From Bacillus sp. FSL K6-3431 (GTDB lineage: Bacteria > Bacillota > Bacilli > Bacillales > Bacillaceae_C): 64,000 nucleotides of DNA. The DNA lies in NCBI RefSeq assembly GCF_038002605.1, contig NZ_JBBOCT010000001.1:496001-560000 (forward strand). The letters run 5' to 3'. The notes beneath the pieces are model-generated. The model did not search any database, was not told the DNA's origin, and saw only the letters and a program-made list of their open reading frames with translations. Below, piece by piece: positions 18,728-28,300 of this stretch; position 1 is the stretch's first letter, and every line of letters starts with the position of its first letter. A program made the position numbers and the translations under genes.

Positions 18728-20184
18728 CGTTCTAACTCCTCCAACACATTAATATTCTCAATATTACTATCTTCCGTTCCTGTTAAAAAGCATCCTTTTT
18801 CTTTGGAATAATTAATGTAATCCAAAATTTCCTCGGTAATTCGTTCGCCAGGTGCAAGAATAGGGATGCCCGGAGGATAACACATGACGAACTCACTGCA
18901 AATATGACCCGCACTTTCCGAAATAGGAATGGTTTTCTTAGGAGCATAAAATGCCTTTTGAGGAGTTAAGATTACCTGTGGATTGATATATTCATGGTCA
19001 ATTAATCCGCTTTTATCCTTAGAGTGTCGACGCTTTACTTCAGCCAATGCGGAAACTAAACGTTCTAGATCTAGTTGCCTGTCACCAACAGAGATATATG
19101 CAAGCATATTGCCAATATCCCCGAATTCAATTTGGATATCATATTCATCACGAAGAATATCGTAGACTTCAATCCCTGCAAGACCAATATGGAGCGTGTG
19201 AACAGAAAGTTTCGTTACATCAAAATCATAGATAGTATCATCGTTAATTAGTTCTTTTGAAAATGCGTAATAACCACCAATTTTATTTATTTCATCTCTT
19301 GTGTATTGCGCCATTTCGGCTACTTTTCTAAATATTTCTTTTCCGTGGAGCGCTAAATTTTTTCGCGAAATATCTAGGGATGATAGCAATAAATATGATC
19401 CACTTGTTGTTTGTGTCAAATTGATAATCTGACGTGTGTAGCCCTCGCTTACATTATTATTAATTAATAATAATGAGCTTTGAGTCAAAGAACCGCCAGA
19501 TTTGTGCATACTAACAGAAGCCATATCAGCGCCAACTGACATAGCGGAAGCTGGAAGATTTTCACCAAAATAGAAATGAGTGCCATGTGCTTCATCGACG
19601 AGTACAAGCATATCGTGTCGATGTGCTAGATCAGTAATAGCCTTAAGATTCGAACAAATACCATAGTAAGTAGGGTTATTAATGAGAATTGCCTTCGCAT
19701 CAGGATTCTTCTGAATGGCTTGTTCCACATCTTTTACGGACATTCCTAATGGGATTCCAAGTTCACTATTTACTCCTGGATTCACATATACCGGAACTGC
19801 GCCGCTAATAATTAACGCATTAATCGCACTTCGATGGACGTTGCGTGGCATAATAATCTTATCCCCAGCTTTACATGCTGTCATAACCATTGCTTGTACA
19901 GCAGAAGTTGTCCCATTTACCATAAAAAAAGCATGCTTTGCCTCAAATGCCTGTGCAGCCAAATTCTCAGCTTCTCTTATGACTGAGACAGGATGGCAAA
20001 GGTTATCTAAAGGTTTCATAGAGTTTACATCAACTGAAAGACATTGTTCACCTAAAAAAGCTGCTAATTCATCGTTTCCTCGTCCACGCTTATGACCTGG
20101 TACATCAAATGGGACGACCCGCATAGATTTATACAGATCTAACGCCTCAACGATAGGGGCTTTAAGTTGTGAAAGATGTGTCAT
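18724..20184 (-). CDS. speA: Arginine decarboxylase (Orn/Lys/Arg fold I)
   Basis: The PLP enzyme has about 486 residues, like the short B. subtilis SpeA form without the N-terminal wing domain. PVPFDVPGHKRGRG-type opening, the cofactor Asp in LVDEAHGTHFYFG and the Schiff-base Lys in SVSMHKSGGSLTQS (about residue 228) are clear. Arginine is the inferred substrate because agmatinase is in the same operon; lysine or ornithine cannot be excluded from sequence alone. ATG 20184 has GAGGGGTGAT before it and is preferred to GTG 20193. It is second in the operon. Confidence 0.92.
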   Translation of the reverse strand: MTHLSQLKAPIVEALDLYKSMRVVPFDVPGHKRGRGNDELAAFLGEQCLSVDVNSMKPLDNLCHPVSVIREAENLAAQAFEAKHAFFMVNGTTSAVQAMVMTACKAGDKIIMPRNVHRSAINALIISGAVPVYVNPGVNSELGIPLGMSVKDVEQAIQKNPDAKAILINNPTYYGICSNLKAITDLAHRHDMLVLVDEAHGTHFYFGENLPASAMSVGADMASVSMHKSGGSLTQSSLLLINNNVSEGYTRQIINLTQTTSGSYLLLSSLDISRKNLALHGKEIFRKVAEMAQYTRDEINKIGGYYAFSKELINDDTIYDFDVTKLSVHTLHIGLAGIEVYDILRDEYDIQIEFGDIGNMLAYISVGDRQLDLERLVSALAEVKRRHSKDKSGLIDHEYINPQVILTPQKAFYAPKKTIPISESAGHICSEFVMCYPPGIPILAPGERITEEILDYINYSKEKGCFLTGTEDSNIENINVLEELER

Positions 20185-20196
20185 TTTTATCACCCC

Positions 20197-21018
20197 TCAC
20201 TCATTATATATATTAGAACCACTAAAAATTTCGATCATTTCTCTACGTAAACTGTTTGTAATGTTCAGTCTCTCTTTTGGAGGTAACTCATATACATCTG
20301 TTTTGAACAGATAGTTTTGTAGATCGATGTCTTTAATCAGCAGTTTCGTATGAAATAAATTATGCTGATACACATTCATATCGATCGCATCATAATTTTG
20401 CAATGTAGTATTGTTAATATAATCCTGAATCGACGTTATTTCATGATCCATAAAGAACTTTTTACCTTCAACATTCCGTGTAAATCCGCGCACTCGGTAA
20501 TCAATAGTAATAATATCTGAATCGAAACTTCCAATCAGATAATCTAGTGCATTCAATGGAGAAATTTTACCACAAGTCGATACGTCTATATCCACTCGAA
20601 ATGTAGCTATAGAGTTATCTGGATGATACTCAGGATACGTATGCACGGTCACATGGCTTTTATCCAGATGTCCAACTACTGTCTCACGAGTCCTAAAAAT
20701 CTTCGTCTCAGTGCAATCAGAAGATTCATCCATCAAAGCAACAGGATATGCCTCCTCCGAAATAAGTAGTGTGACACTGGCACCTTGAGGGTCATAATCT
20801 TGCTTACTCACGTTTAATACCTGAGCTCCAATAATTTCTGTGACTTTGTACAGAATGTTGGTTAATCTCTCAGAATTATACTGCTCATCAATGTAAGCTA
20901 TATATTCTCGTTGCTCTCGCTCACTTTTTGCATAGCTAACATCATAAATGTTAAAGCTAAGTGTTTTTGTGAGGTTGTTAAAGCCGTACAATTTCAGCTT
21001 ATTCTCCAACTCTAACAT
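20197..21018 (-). CDS. speD: S-adenosylmethionine decarboxylase, enterobacterial type
   Basis: This is the long (about 270-residue) class 1A SpeD, as in E. coli, not the 125-residue SpeH form usual in Bacillus. Conserved blocks are [33 protein letters not shown] and [17 protein letters not shown]. The self-cleavage site [13 protein letters not shown] has Lys-Ser at about 120-121; the Ser becomes the pyruvoyl group. It makes the aminopropyl donor for SpeE. ATG 21018 is preferred over the adjoining GTG for spacing from GAGAGG. It is the first gene of the operon. Confidence 0.95.
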   Translation of the reverse strand: MLELENKLKLYGFNNLTKTLSFNIYDVSYAKSEREQREYIAYIDEQYNSERLTNILYKVTEIIGAQVLNVSKQDYDPQGASVTLLISEEAYPVALMDESSDCTETKIFRTRETVVGHLDKSHVTVHTYPEYHPDNSIATFRVDIDVSTCGKISPLNALDYLIGSFDSDIITIDYRVRGFTRNVEGKKFFMDHEITSIQDYINNTTLQNYDAIDMNVYQHNLFHTKLLIKDIDLQNYLFKTDVYELPPKERLNITNSLRREMIEIFSGSNIYNE

Positions 21019-21044
21019 CACACCTCTCGGTAAAAATAATCTTA

Positions 21045-21072
21045 ATTATATAGCATAGTTTTCCCAAGTCAA
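21045..21072 (-). promoter_or_regulatory. Sigma-A promoter of the polyamine operon
   Basis: On the minus strand TTGACT (21072-21067) and TATAAT (21050-21045) are 16 bases apart. This places the start of transcription about 20 bases before the speD start, so the leader is too short for a riboswitch or attenuator. Confidence 0.75.
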
Positions 21073-21627
21073 TAGAATTATTTTTGTTATAAAAATTAAA
21101 ATCTTTCCATGAAAAAATGAGGTAGGTAAGGGGAAAGAGGAGCGGCAAATATAATCTTGCAAAAAGGTTGGTATGATAGGCGGGAATTACCTCTAACATA
21201 TGAATAAAAACTTTGGAAAGTGGATTGTAAAATGAGGTTTTAAAGCTTATCAAGCAAAATGACGTATCAACATTGAATTCAGAATTATCTTTATATTGTA
21301 TGTCGGTCCATCCACAATTAGGATCCATTTTTAAAACTGTTTCAACTTTAACGCCAATCTTTATGGAATATAAAAATATACTTAGCATAATAGTCTAATC
21401 CTTTATTATGAGGCTTCGTTTTTCAAGTTTTGAGCAAACAATTTTAAACGAAATCCGTTTTTCCTTTATTGCGTCTTTAATCCAGTAAATATATTGATAA
21501 GGAGTGGAGGGAGGGGTGTTTAAATAAGTTCTTAATAAAAACTTTTCAGAAAGTATCCTCGTATAATCACCATTCTATTTCTACAAAAACATTCACCAAC
21601 AATCTAATATTGAAGGAGAGGATCGAA
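21073..21627. other. Spacer without recognisable genes
   Basis: A 129-codon minus-strand open frame (20999-21388) overlaps the speD start and the promoter and has no coding-like composition, so it is not accepted. No hairpin or operator stands out. The ribosome site of the following remnant gene begins near 21613. Confidence 0.4.
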
Positions 21628-22073
21628 ATGGCTTCATTTATGTGTTCGATTGAATGCCCCAATTGCGGGAGATCTGCTATTGAAGACGATTATTATAAAT
21701 CAGATGAAAGATATGTGTTTATTGCTATAGATGTGGTGATCTTTATTAGAAAACCACAATGAATGGTGTAAACTTCGAAGTTGATGAGCTAAAAGGCTTT
21801 GGTATATTAAATGTAGTTAAAAAAGAAGGAAGGGGAAAAGCGTTCTTTTTTAACAGTCCGATGACTGCGATCCATTAGCGGAATATAAAAAAATACTTTA
21901 CAGACAATACGAATCAAGAGAACAGCTATTTAATTACATACGAGGAAGGTGTTTTTTCCTGTTTATTAGGTATACCAACGGAAAACTTCCATTTGCCTTT
22001 TGAGGAATTCAAGATGAAGATGACAAAAAAGTATGGAAAAGATGGATATGGCTTAGTGCCGATTGAGATATAA
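21628..22073 (+). pseudogene. Zinc-ribbon hypothetical protein gene, broken
   Basis: GAAGGAGAGG precedes ATG 21628. The peptide MASFMCSIECPNCGRSAIED gives the first CxxC pair. After a shift near 21720 the next frame gives CYRCGDLY (second CxxC), a stop, NFEVDELKGFGILNVVKKEG, FFFNSPMT, another stop, then QENSYLITYEEGVFSCLLG, PTENFHLPFEEF and the end at 22073. The whole is one protein of about 145 residues with a four-Cys zinc ribbon, of a hypothetical Bacillus family. One frameshift and two stops make it dead. Confidence 0.65.
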
Positions 22074-22446
22074 TTTAATTAAAAATCGAGATCTATCACA
22101 ATATAAAAAACGTTGTGAAAGATAAAGATCGTTTGATGCAAATCATGGGTATAATTGGTTGGAATTTGTAACCTTCTTCGATCTTTTTTTAAATAATTGT
22201 GGGAATTTTTTCTTTTCTGTTTTGCTAATAAAAGCATAAATTTTGAATTCGATGTCCTTTTTTCCTTCGACCAGGGTTTCCGCAGTTAATGAAAAATAGT
22301 GTTGCCCGTTTTGGTATAATTTTGAATAATGGATAAAGCGGACGATAAAACGCCATTTTGAATATATTGAGAAGTAATCAAATAAATGAAGGACATTAGA
22401 GCGTATGATAAGCTAGAAGAAAACATAAATAAGTAGAGGTGATCCG
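22074..22446. other. Spacer
   Basis: No gene is visible. The region is AT-rich with short T-runs. The ribosome site of the rhodanese gene (GTAGAGGTGATCCG) lies at its right end. Confidence 0.4.
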
Positions 22447-22782
22447 ATGAATACAATCACTCCAAAAGAACTCAATCTGAAAAAAGAACATAACGAAGTT
22501 TGTATTCTAGATGTACGTGCAGAAGAAAAGTATGAAAAAGAACATATCAAACTAAAAAATATCCATAGTATCAATGTCCCGAAGTCTCTGATATTTAACT
22601 TAGATGATGAGCAGCTGCCATTTACTTTACCAAAAGATCAAGAATTTGTTGTTACATGTACAACTGGAAATTCTGCTAAAAAGTGTGCAGCTATCTTGGA
22701 GAATAAAGGGTATAACGTTACATTACTTGAAGGCGGAATCTCCGCTTGGAAAGAGTATCATGGTAAAGAGGAGAATCTTTGA
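22447..22782 (+). CDS. Single-domain rhodanese
   Basis: The 111-residue protein is one rhodanese domain. CILDVRAEEKYEKEHI is the conserved CH2A motif. The active loop VTCTTGNSAKKC carries the catalytic Cys (CTTGNSA at about residues 77-83), and LEGGISAWKEY is the CH2B motif. Such proteins carry sulfane sulfur as a Cys persulfide. The active loop is complete, so the protein should be active. It stands alone with its own terminator directly after the stop. Confidence 0.92.
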   Translation: MNTITPKELNLKKEHNEVCILDVRAEEKYEKEHIKLKNIHSINVPKSLIFNLDDEQLPFTLPKDQEFVVTCTTGNSAKKCAAILENKGYNVTLLEGGISAWKEYHGKEENL

Positions 22783-22786
22783 ATTA

Positions 22787-22812
22787 AAGCTGTCATTGCG
22801 ATGGCTTTTTTA
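22787..22812 (+). terminator. Terminator of the rhodanese gene
   Basis: AAAGC..TC pairs with GA..GCTTT within AAAGCTGTCATTGCGATGGC, followed by six Ts. It lies five bases after the rhodanese stop codon. Confidence 0.6.
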
Positions 22813-22977
22813 ATCGGCCGATTGTAATGACCTTATTCTGTTTAAAAGAGAGTGGCGTTGTTCTTAACATGTTGCACATATCTGTAAGGGTTATCGCTTT
22901 ATCTGACCTCACTTGTTATCTATTTCATATTACTATCAGGACTCCTCAAATAAAGGGGAGAAGTGCTACAGAACAGT

Positions 22978-23305
22978 GTCTCTACCCTTGAGCAAGTTGA
23001 ACTCAGAAGAATAAATCAATCTCTTCTTATTCGAGGAAAAGACGAGAAGAACCCCAATATTCTCTTTCTTCATGTTGGCCCGGGTTATCCGTAAATTGCT
23101 TATGCCTGAACTGGAGAGAGCGTTTTTATTGTTGTTCATTGAGGTCAACACGGATATCGAAGATTATCATATTTCATAATAAAAGGTATCATGACAAAAT
23201 ACCATCCAAGAGAAGTTACTAAATTGTTCTAAATGTATTCTTGGAAACAATCGAAAAACGGCAATTCGATAAAGCTCCTGAGTTGCCTGTGAATCTATTT
23301 TTGTT
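22978..23305 (+). pseudogene. Alpha/beta hydrolase gene remnant
   Basis: The frame from 22978 reads VSTLEQVELRRINQSLLIRG and then NPNILFLHVGPGYP before a stop. This is the family N-terminus, with HGGPGYP (oxyanion region) altered to HVGPGYP. Further pieces, ERVFIVVH near 23125 and ETIEKRQFDKAPELPVNLFL near 23245-23300, are later parts of the same fold in other frames, with most of the middle missing. It is a deleted, decayed hydrolase of the proline iminopeptidase-like group. Confidence 0.6.
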
Positions 23306-23690
23306 TATTCATTCCTTTTTGTTTTTTTCTTCTAAAAGATTCATCCGAAATGTAATTAAGAATCAAGATTGTTTTTTCTATTAGTCCCATCTCACGTATG
23401 GTTGTAGCTAAGCTGTTTTGTCTTGAATAAGAACCTAATCCTCTCATAATCAAGGATGCTGAGACTGTTCCTTCTCTTTTTGAATGAGCTAATCGTAAAA
23501 CATCCTCATAATTTTCTTTAATGACTTTTTATTTATTTGTCCACGTAAAATAGCTTCTAGTTTTGGATACTCACTTGCTTTATCTATTGTAAATAATTTA
23601 GAATCCTCCATGAATGAGCATGAAACAGTGTAGTCTTTCAAGGGGTTGCAGTAGCATGTAGATGAAGAGAGGATGAACAGGGGCACGACT
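23306..23690 (-). mobile_element. Tn3-family transposase remnant
   Basis: On the minus strand the peptide CSFMEDSKLFTIDKASEYP, then LEAILRGQINKKSL and, in the next frame, NYEDVLRLAHSKREGTVSAS, LIMRGLGSYSRQNSLATTIR and IEKTILILNYISDESFRR follow the C-terminal region of Tn3-type TnpA in order. The gene is cut at both ends and shifted once, near 23520. No 38-bp Tn3 inverted repeats were found beside it. A Tn3-type resolvase tail lies far away at 59.6 kb. Confidence 0.7.
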
Positions 23691-23884
23691 CCGACTATAC
23701 AACATATATGTAGTCCAGCACAAAAATGCTTCTTTTGAGTAATCAGTCTTCTTGGACTAACAGGCGCCTTTCTTAAAGTAAGAAGGCGTCTTTTGGTATT
23801 TGGCCAAATTAATTTAAGAGGATAATAAAATAAAGATATGATGACAAATGAATAGAAATGGTTACCTTATGACTAAAATAAAAT

Positions 23885-23944
23885 TTGACAAGACACCAAA
23901 TGGTGTTGTATTCTAAAAAAACGAATAAGACACCATTCTGTGTC
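23885..23944 (+). promoter_or_regulatory. Promoter and twin operators of the ArsR-type gene
   Basis: TTGACA (23885-23890) and TGTATT (23907-23912) form a promoter. Between them lies the perfect palindrome ACACCAAATGGTGT (23893-23906). A second, related inverted repeat GACACCATTCTGTGTC lies at 23929-23944 near the transcription start. Both share the ACACC half site, so the downstream ArsR-family protein probably represses its own operon here. Confidence 0.7.
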
Positions 23945-23978
23945 GCTTTGAGTCATGCAGAACAGGGGGAGAGTGATA

Positions 23979-24305
23979 TTGAACAGGACAAGACCAATTA
24001 GAGATGTATATGATGCTGTTGCCGATCCAACAAGGCGAAAATTACTTCGAATGTTGACAGATGTTGAAGAATTACCCCTACATGAAATAACGGTTCATTT
24101 TCAAATGGGTCGTACAGCAGTTTCTAAACATTTGGCTATCCTTAAAGAGGCTGATCTCGTAATTGCTCGGAAGGTTGGTAGAGAAACGAGGTATCGGTTG
24201 AATGCCACTCCATTGAAAGAAATTCAAGATTGGGTATCTTTTTACGAAGGATTCTGGATAGAAAGAATGGCTAAATTAAAACTTTTATTGGAGGAAAAAA
24301 AATGA
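23979..24305 (+). CDS. ArsR-family transcriptional regulator
   Basis: The 108-residue winged-helix protein begins MNRTRPIRDVYDAVADPTRR, a pattern common to the ArsR group paired with AHSA1 proteins. The recognition helix is in RTAVSKHLAILKEADLV, and the wing is VIARKVGRETRYRLN. No metal-binding ELCVCDL-type motif is seen, so metals are probably not the signal. TTG 23979 follows GGGGGAGAG and is preferred to ATG 23955. The stop overlaps the next start (ATGA), making a two-gene operon. Confidence 0.9.
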   Translation: MNRTRPIRDVYDAVADPTRRKLLRMLTDVEELPLHEITVHFQMGRTAVSKHLAILKEADLVIARKVGRETRYRLNATPLKEIQDWVSFYEGFWIERMAKLKLLLEEKK

Positions 24306-24718
24306 AATCGGATGTATCATTAGATTTTCAATTTACAAGTTCAATCGAGCAGGTGTGGAACGCTTTAACAGATTCGGATACTCTTGCGAAATGGATATGG
24401 AATAATAATTTCAAACCGATTGTTGGTTATAAATTTCAGTTTCGGACTGAGCCTAGCGATTGGTGGGATGGTATTGTAGATGGCGAGGTGCTCGAAGTGG
24501 ACGGGCCTAATAAATTATCATACACTTGGGTAAGTGCCGGAGAAACCACTACTGTTACATGGACTTTGAAAAAAGGTTCAGATGGAATTATCCAACTACA
24601 TTTCGATCAAACTGGATTTAGTGAAGCAACTAAAGCTCGCGAGGGAGCAATTGAGGGAGCTAAATATGCTTGGATGAATATGGGTAATCAGCTCGAAAAA
24701 GTGTTAGCAGAACTGTAA
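24302..24718 (+). CDS. SRPBCC/AHSA1-family protein
   Basis: The 138-residue protein has the START/AHSA1 fold pattern: FQFTSSIEQVWNALTDSDTL, KWIWNNNFKPIVGYKFQFRT, WDGIVDGEVLEVDGPNKLSY and the long C-terminal helix YAWMNMGNQLEKVLAEL. Such proteins enclose a hydrophobic ligand. They very often follow an ArsR-type gene in Gram-positive bacteria, as here, with a four-base overlap and a ribosome site (TTGGAGG) inside the regulator. The ligand is unknown. Confidence 0.88.
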   Translation: MKSDVSLDFQFTSSIEQVWNALTDSDTLAKWIWNNNFKPIVGYKFQFRTEPSDWWDGIVDGEVLEVDGPNKLSYTWVSAGETTTVTWTLKKGSDGIIQLHFDQTGFSEATKAREGAIEGAKYAWMNMGNQLEKVLAEL

Positions 24719-25389
24719 AAAAGATTTCTTCGTCTTCTATGATGCCTGCTTTTCAGGACCAACCTTTTGAGTAGCCACTTGAATTTATCAATCAAATAGA
24801 AGTTGATAATGATTAATATTAATCGTTTTATACAAATAAACCATTCTTCAATAATATGGCGCAATTCCGTAGGAAGAATTGTGCTCTTTCTTTATGTAAG
24901 GACGCATTACTGAAGCAAGAAAGGGCGCCCTACTTATTTCTCACCATATGGGATAACAGAAATTAAAAATAAACGAGCAATTATCTGGAATACAAGTGCA
25001 GCCAGTATTCTTTAAACGATCTTCTACAATCGGGCGCTTTTCCGGAACACGGAAAGCGTCATTTTTAATGGAATAATAGATTGAGTAAATAACAAGTTTT
25101 AATAATTGTAATTTAGCAAACGTGGCAGGACGGTTGTAGAAGCTTTTATAATAAACTTAAGAGTTAAGTAAATACTTTGTGGGGTGTCGTTGAAAAAAGG
25201 ACCACTAAACGTTGGATTTGATCCATGAAATTGTTTCTTCAAAACGGTATAAGTGAATATATAACAAGAAATTTAGAAATCTTCGTCTACAGTTAGTATG
25301 ATTTTGTCGATTCGAAAAAAACTGAAGAAATTCATTTGAAGTTGTACTAGCATGGCAATACTAAATTTAATGAATGGAGAGGATATCCG
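24719..25389. other. Long spacer with stem-loops
   Basis: No gene is seen in these 671 bases. GGCGCAATTCC..GGAAGAATTGTGC near 24857-24887 is an imperfect hairpin. At 25034-25066 a stem (CGCTTTTCCG with CGGAAAGCG) followed by ATTTTT looks like a terminator, although no gene lies before it. Bases 25029-25047 recur exactly at 59418-59436. A Fur-like palindrome (GATAATGATTAATATTAATC) at 24806-24825 has no gene attached. The region may be the scar of a lost gene. Confidence 0.5.
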
Positions 25390-28300
25390 ATGAAAATAAA
25401 TCAATTAATTGCTAACAATATTAACCGTTTAGATGCCGTCTTGCCGGAAGATCAATCGTTAGGAATTGCTGGATTGTCCGGATCTGGTAAAACAACTTTT
25501 AGTCAAACAATTGGTGAAGAATCCAAGAAGCGTCTCGTTTCCTTATTGCCAAAGGCTGAATATCAGTATTTATTTCCCAATATTATGGAAACTAATTTCA
25601 GTGCCATCAAGATGGAAGAGATGCCTTTAGTTCTTTTTCTAGGGAGATCATCTATTTCTTCTAATCCACGTTCAACGATTGGCACCCATACCGGCGTTTT
25701 TAAAGAGATTCGTGAGAGGCTTGCAGAAAACTTTCATCTTTCGCCAGAAGTGTTTTCATTTAATAATGAATTAGGCTGGTGTCCTAAGTGTAAAGGACGC
25801 GGTACTACCAAAAATGTCGAATGTAAAAAGTGTGAGGGCAGGCGTTATAACCCGGAAGTTGAGCAATATAAGATAGAATTATGGAATCAAACACATAGTA
25901 TTTCCGATATCAACAATTTAAGTATTGAATCGATACATTCCCTTTCAGAGGAATTACATATTAGTGAAGCGAAACAACGTATTCTTAAAAATATTATCAA
26001 TATGAATATTGGTTACTTAACATTAAATCGGATCATGGGTACATTGTCAGGAGGAGAATTAACACGGCTTTACTTGGCAGAATTCATGGCAGCAAGTCAA
26101 AATACCGTGATTATTATTGATGAAATCTCCGTAGGTCTTGATCACCAAACACTTTTGAAAATTTTAGAAGAGATTAAACAATTAGGCTATAAGAACCAAA
26201 TTTGGCTCATTGATCATTCTGACACGGTGCTCGATATAATTGATGAGCAATTGTTCTTTGGACCTGGCAGTGGGAAATACGGTGGAAAAATTGTGGAAGA
26301 ATCACCACGCCCACAACCAATAACTTGGGAACGAAATGAAGCAATGCCTACAGAATTCTATAAATTTCATGATCTATATTGCCGTAATATTCAAATGGCT
26401 GAAATTCAGATTCCAAAAAATAGACTTGTCACCGTGACGGGTGAGTCTGGATGTGGTAAATCTACACTTGTCAATGAGTGTATAGCCAAAGATTTTCAAA
26501 AGCGATATCCAAAAGATAAACTGGTAATGGTAGGGCAAGATCGAAACCAATCGATTACCAGTCGGTCAACCGTTGCGACATTTCTCGATATTAAAAGGAA
26601 ACTCACAAAATATAGTGAAGAGATTGATGATATTTTTCAGCGCTCGATTGAAGATATTATTGATGAACTGCCAAAGGAAGACATCGCTCATAAACGCTTG
26701 AGCTTATTGATCAAACTTGGACTAGGTTATTTAACATTAGAAAGAAAAACACAAACATTATCGACTGGTGAATTTCAATGTGTTCATTTAGTTTCGGAGC
26801 TGTTTGCTAACTCAAGAAACCCACACACTTTTTTTATTTTTGACGAGCCTTCAAAAGGTTTATCACAAAATATTTTAAATCAATTCATTGATAGTATCAG
26901 AGGCATTCTGCAAGATGAATCAGTTTCAATCATGATGATTGAACATAATGCCTATATGATGGAAAGTTCTGATTTTATCGTTGATTTTGGTAAAAGAAAG
27001 AATGAACCTGTCACGCATCTTGATGTTTTCAGTCATGATGATTATTATCGTCTTAAAAATAGGGAAGATATCGCTGCTCCATCGCCTATTTCTTCTAGTC
27101 TTAAGCAACAAAATGGCATTACCTATTTAAAAGAAAATCATATCGACTATTTTAAAAATGCTGAAAACATTTATAAGGGCGGCATCTTAAAAAGCTTATC
27201 ATCAATGGCCCGTCTGATTTATGGTGAATACGAATCTGAAACAATTGCACCGGTCATCGCCATTGATCTTGAAAGACACTTGTATAGCCAATATAGTTTT
27301 CTCTATGAAATTGGTGGCTTGATCAACCATATGGTGGCTGCTCATCCGACCAATAAAGATACGAACAGCTTTGATTTCTTTTCTCAGGACAATCATTGTC
27401 CATCATGCTCGGGCCGTCTTGAGATTGAAATATTTGATAAGGATCTTGTGATTCAGGACAAAAATCTTCCATTCTGGGATGGTCTATTCTATCCAGAAAT
27501 AATGGAAGTATTAAAATTTTATCAATACCCAAAATTAGAATTTCTATTTGAAGAAATTAAGAATGAGCTCGGGTTTGACCTGACGAAAAGCTATAATGAG
27601 ATGTCAGAGGAAGAAAAGCATACATTTTGGTACGGGTATTTTGACAAGTCATTTTATGATAAGAAAAGCAAGGCGCGTAGAACATGGGTAGGTTTTAATA
27701 CCATCCTTGGTATGTATATTGTCGTTTCAAAATCAATGATTAAAGAGCAAATGAAAGCTTCTAAAGAAAGGATTACATGTCCAATTTGTGAGGGTACTGT
27801 TTTAAACCACCATAAACCGCTTAAATTTGGAGACACAGATATTCGTGAAATGATCAATCAGCCGATTGACCAAGTATTGAAAATAGTAGCTGATATACCT
27901 GCACTCGTCAAACTGAAATCTATTGTAGGTGGCGATATGATTTTGACAGAAGATATCTCTTTACTGCCTAGGAAAACACAAGTCTTCTTAAAAATGTTTG
28001 AATTAGAACAAGCAAGCTTTACGGGTTATGAAATGGTATTACAAAATATCTTACCATTCTGGGACACACTCAAAGATAATATCGAATCCATTAGCAACAA
28101 TAATCAAGTGACCATCTGTGATTTTCCTTATATCAATGAAACAAGAGAAACTATCATAGATAAGTATTTCACAAATGGAAAATACAAAAAACTAACATAT
28201 GTTTATGAAGCATTTGGTTACAAGAAAATTGTCACCCAAATTAATAAGATTAAAAAAAGTCATCCATGCCCATTCTGTAAAGGAAAGAAAGTCATTACAG

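Noticed and set aside
20999..21388. 129-codon minus-strand open frame upstream of speD
   Set aside because: It overlaps the speD start and its promoter, has no ribosome site and no protein-like composition.
22966..23151. Minus-strand frame opposite the alpha/beta hydrolase remnant
   Set aside because: The plus strand carries the recognisable hydrolase sequence; the minus frame is a shadow.
24806..24825. Fur-like palindrome in the spacer after the AHSA1 gene
   Set aside because: No promoter or gene follows within 500 bases, and the match is weaker than the clear pair at 40.05 kb.
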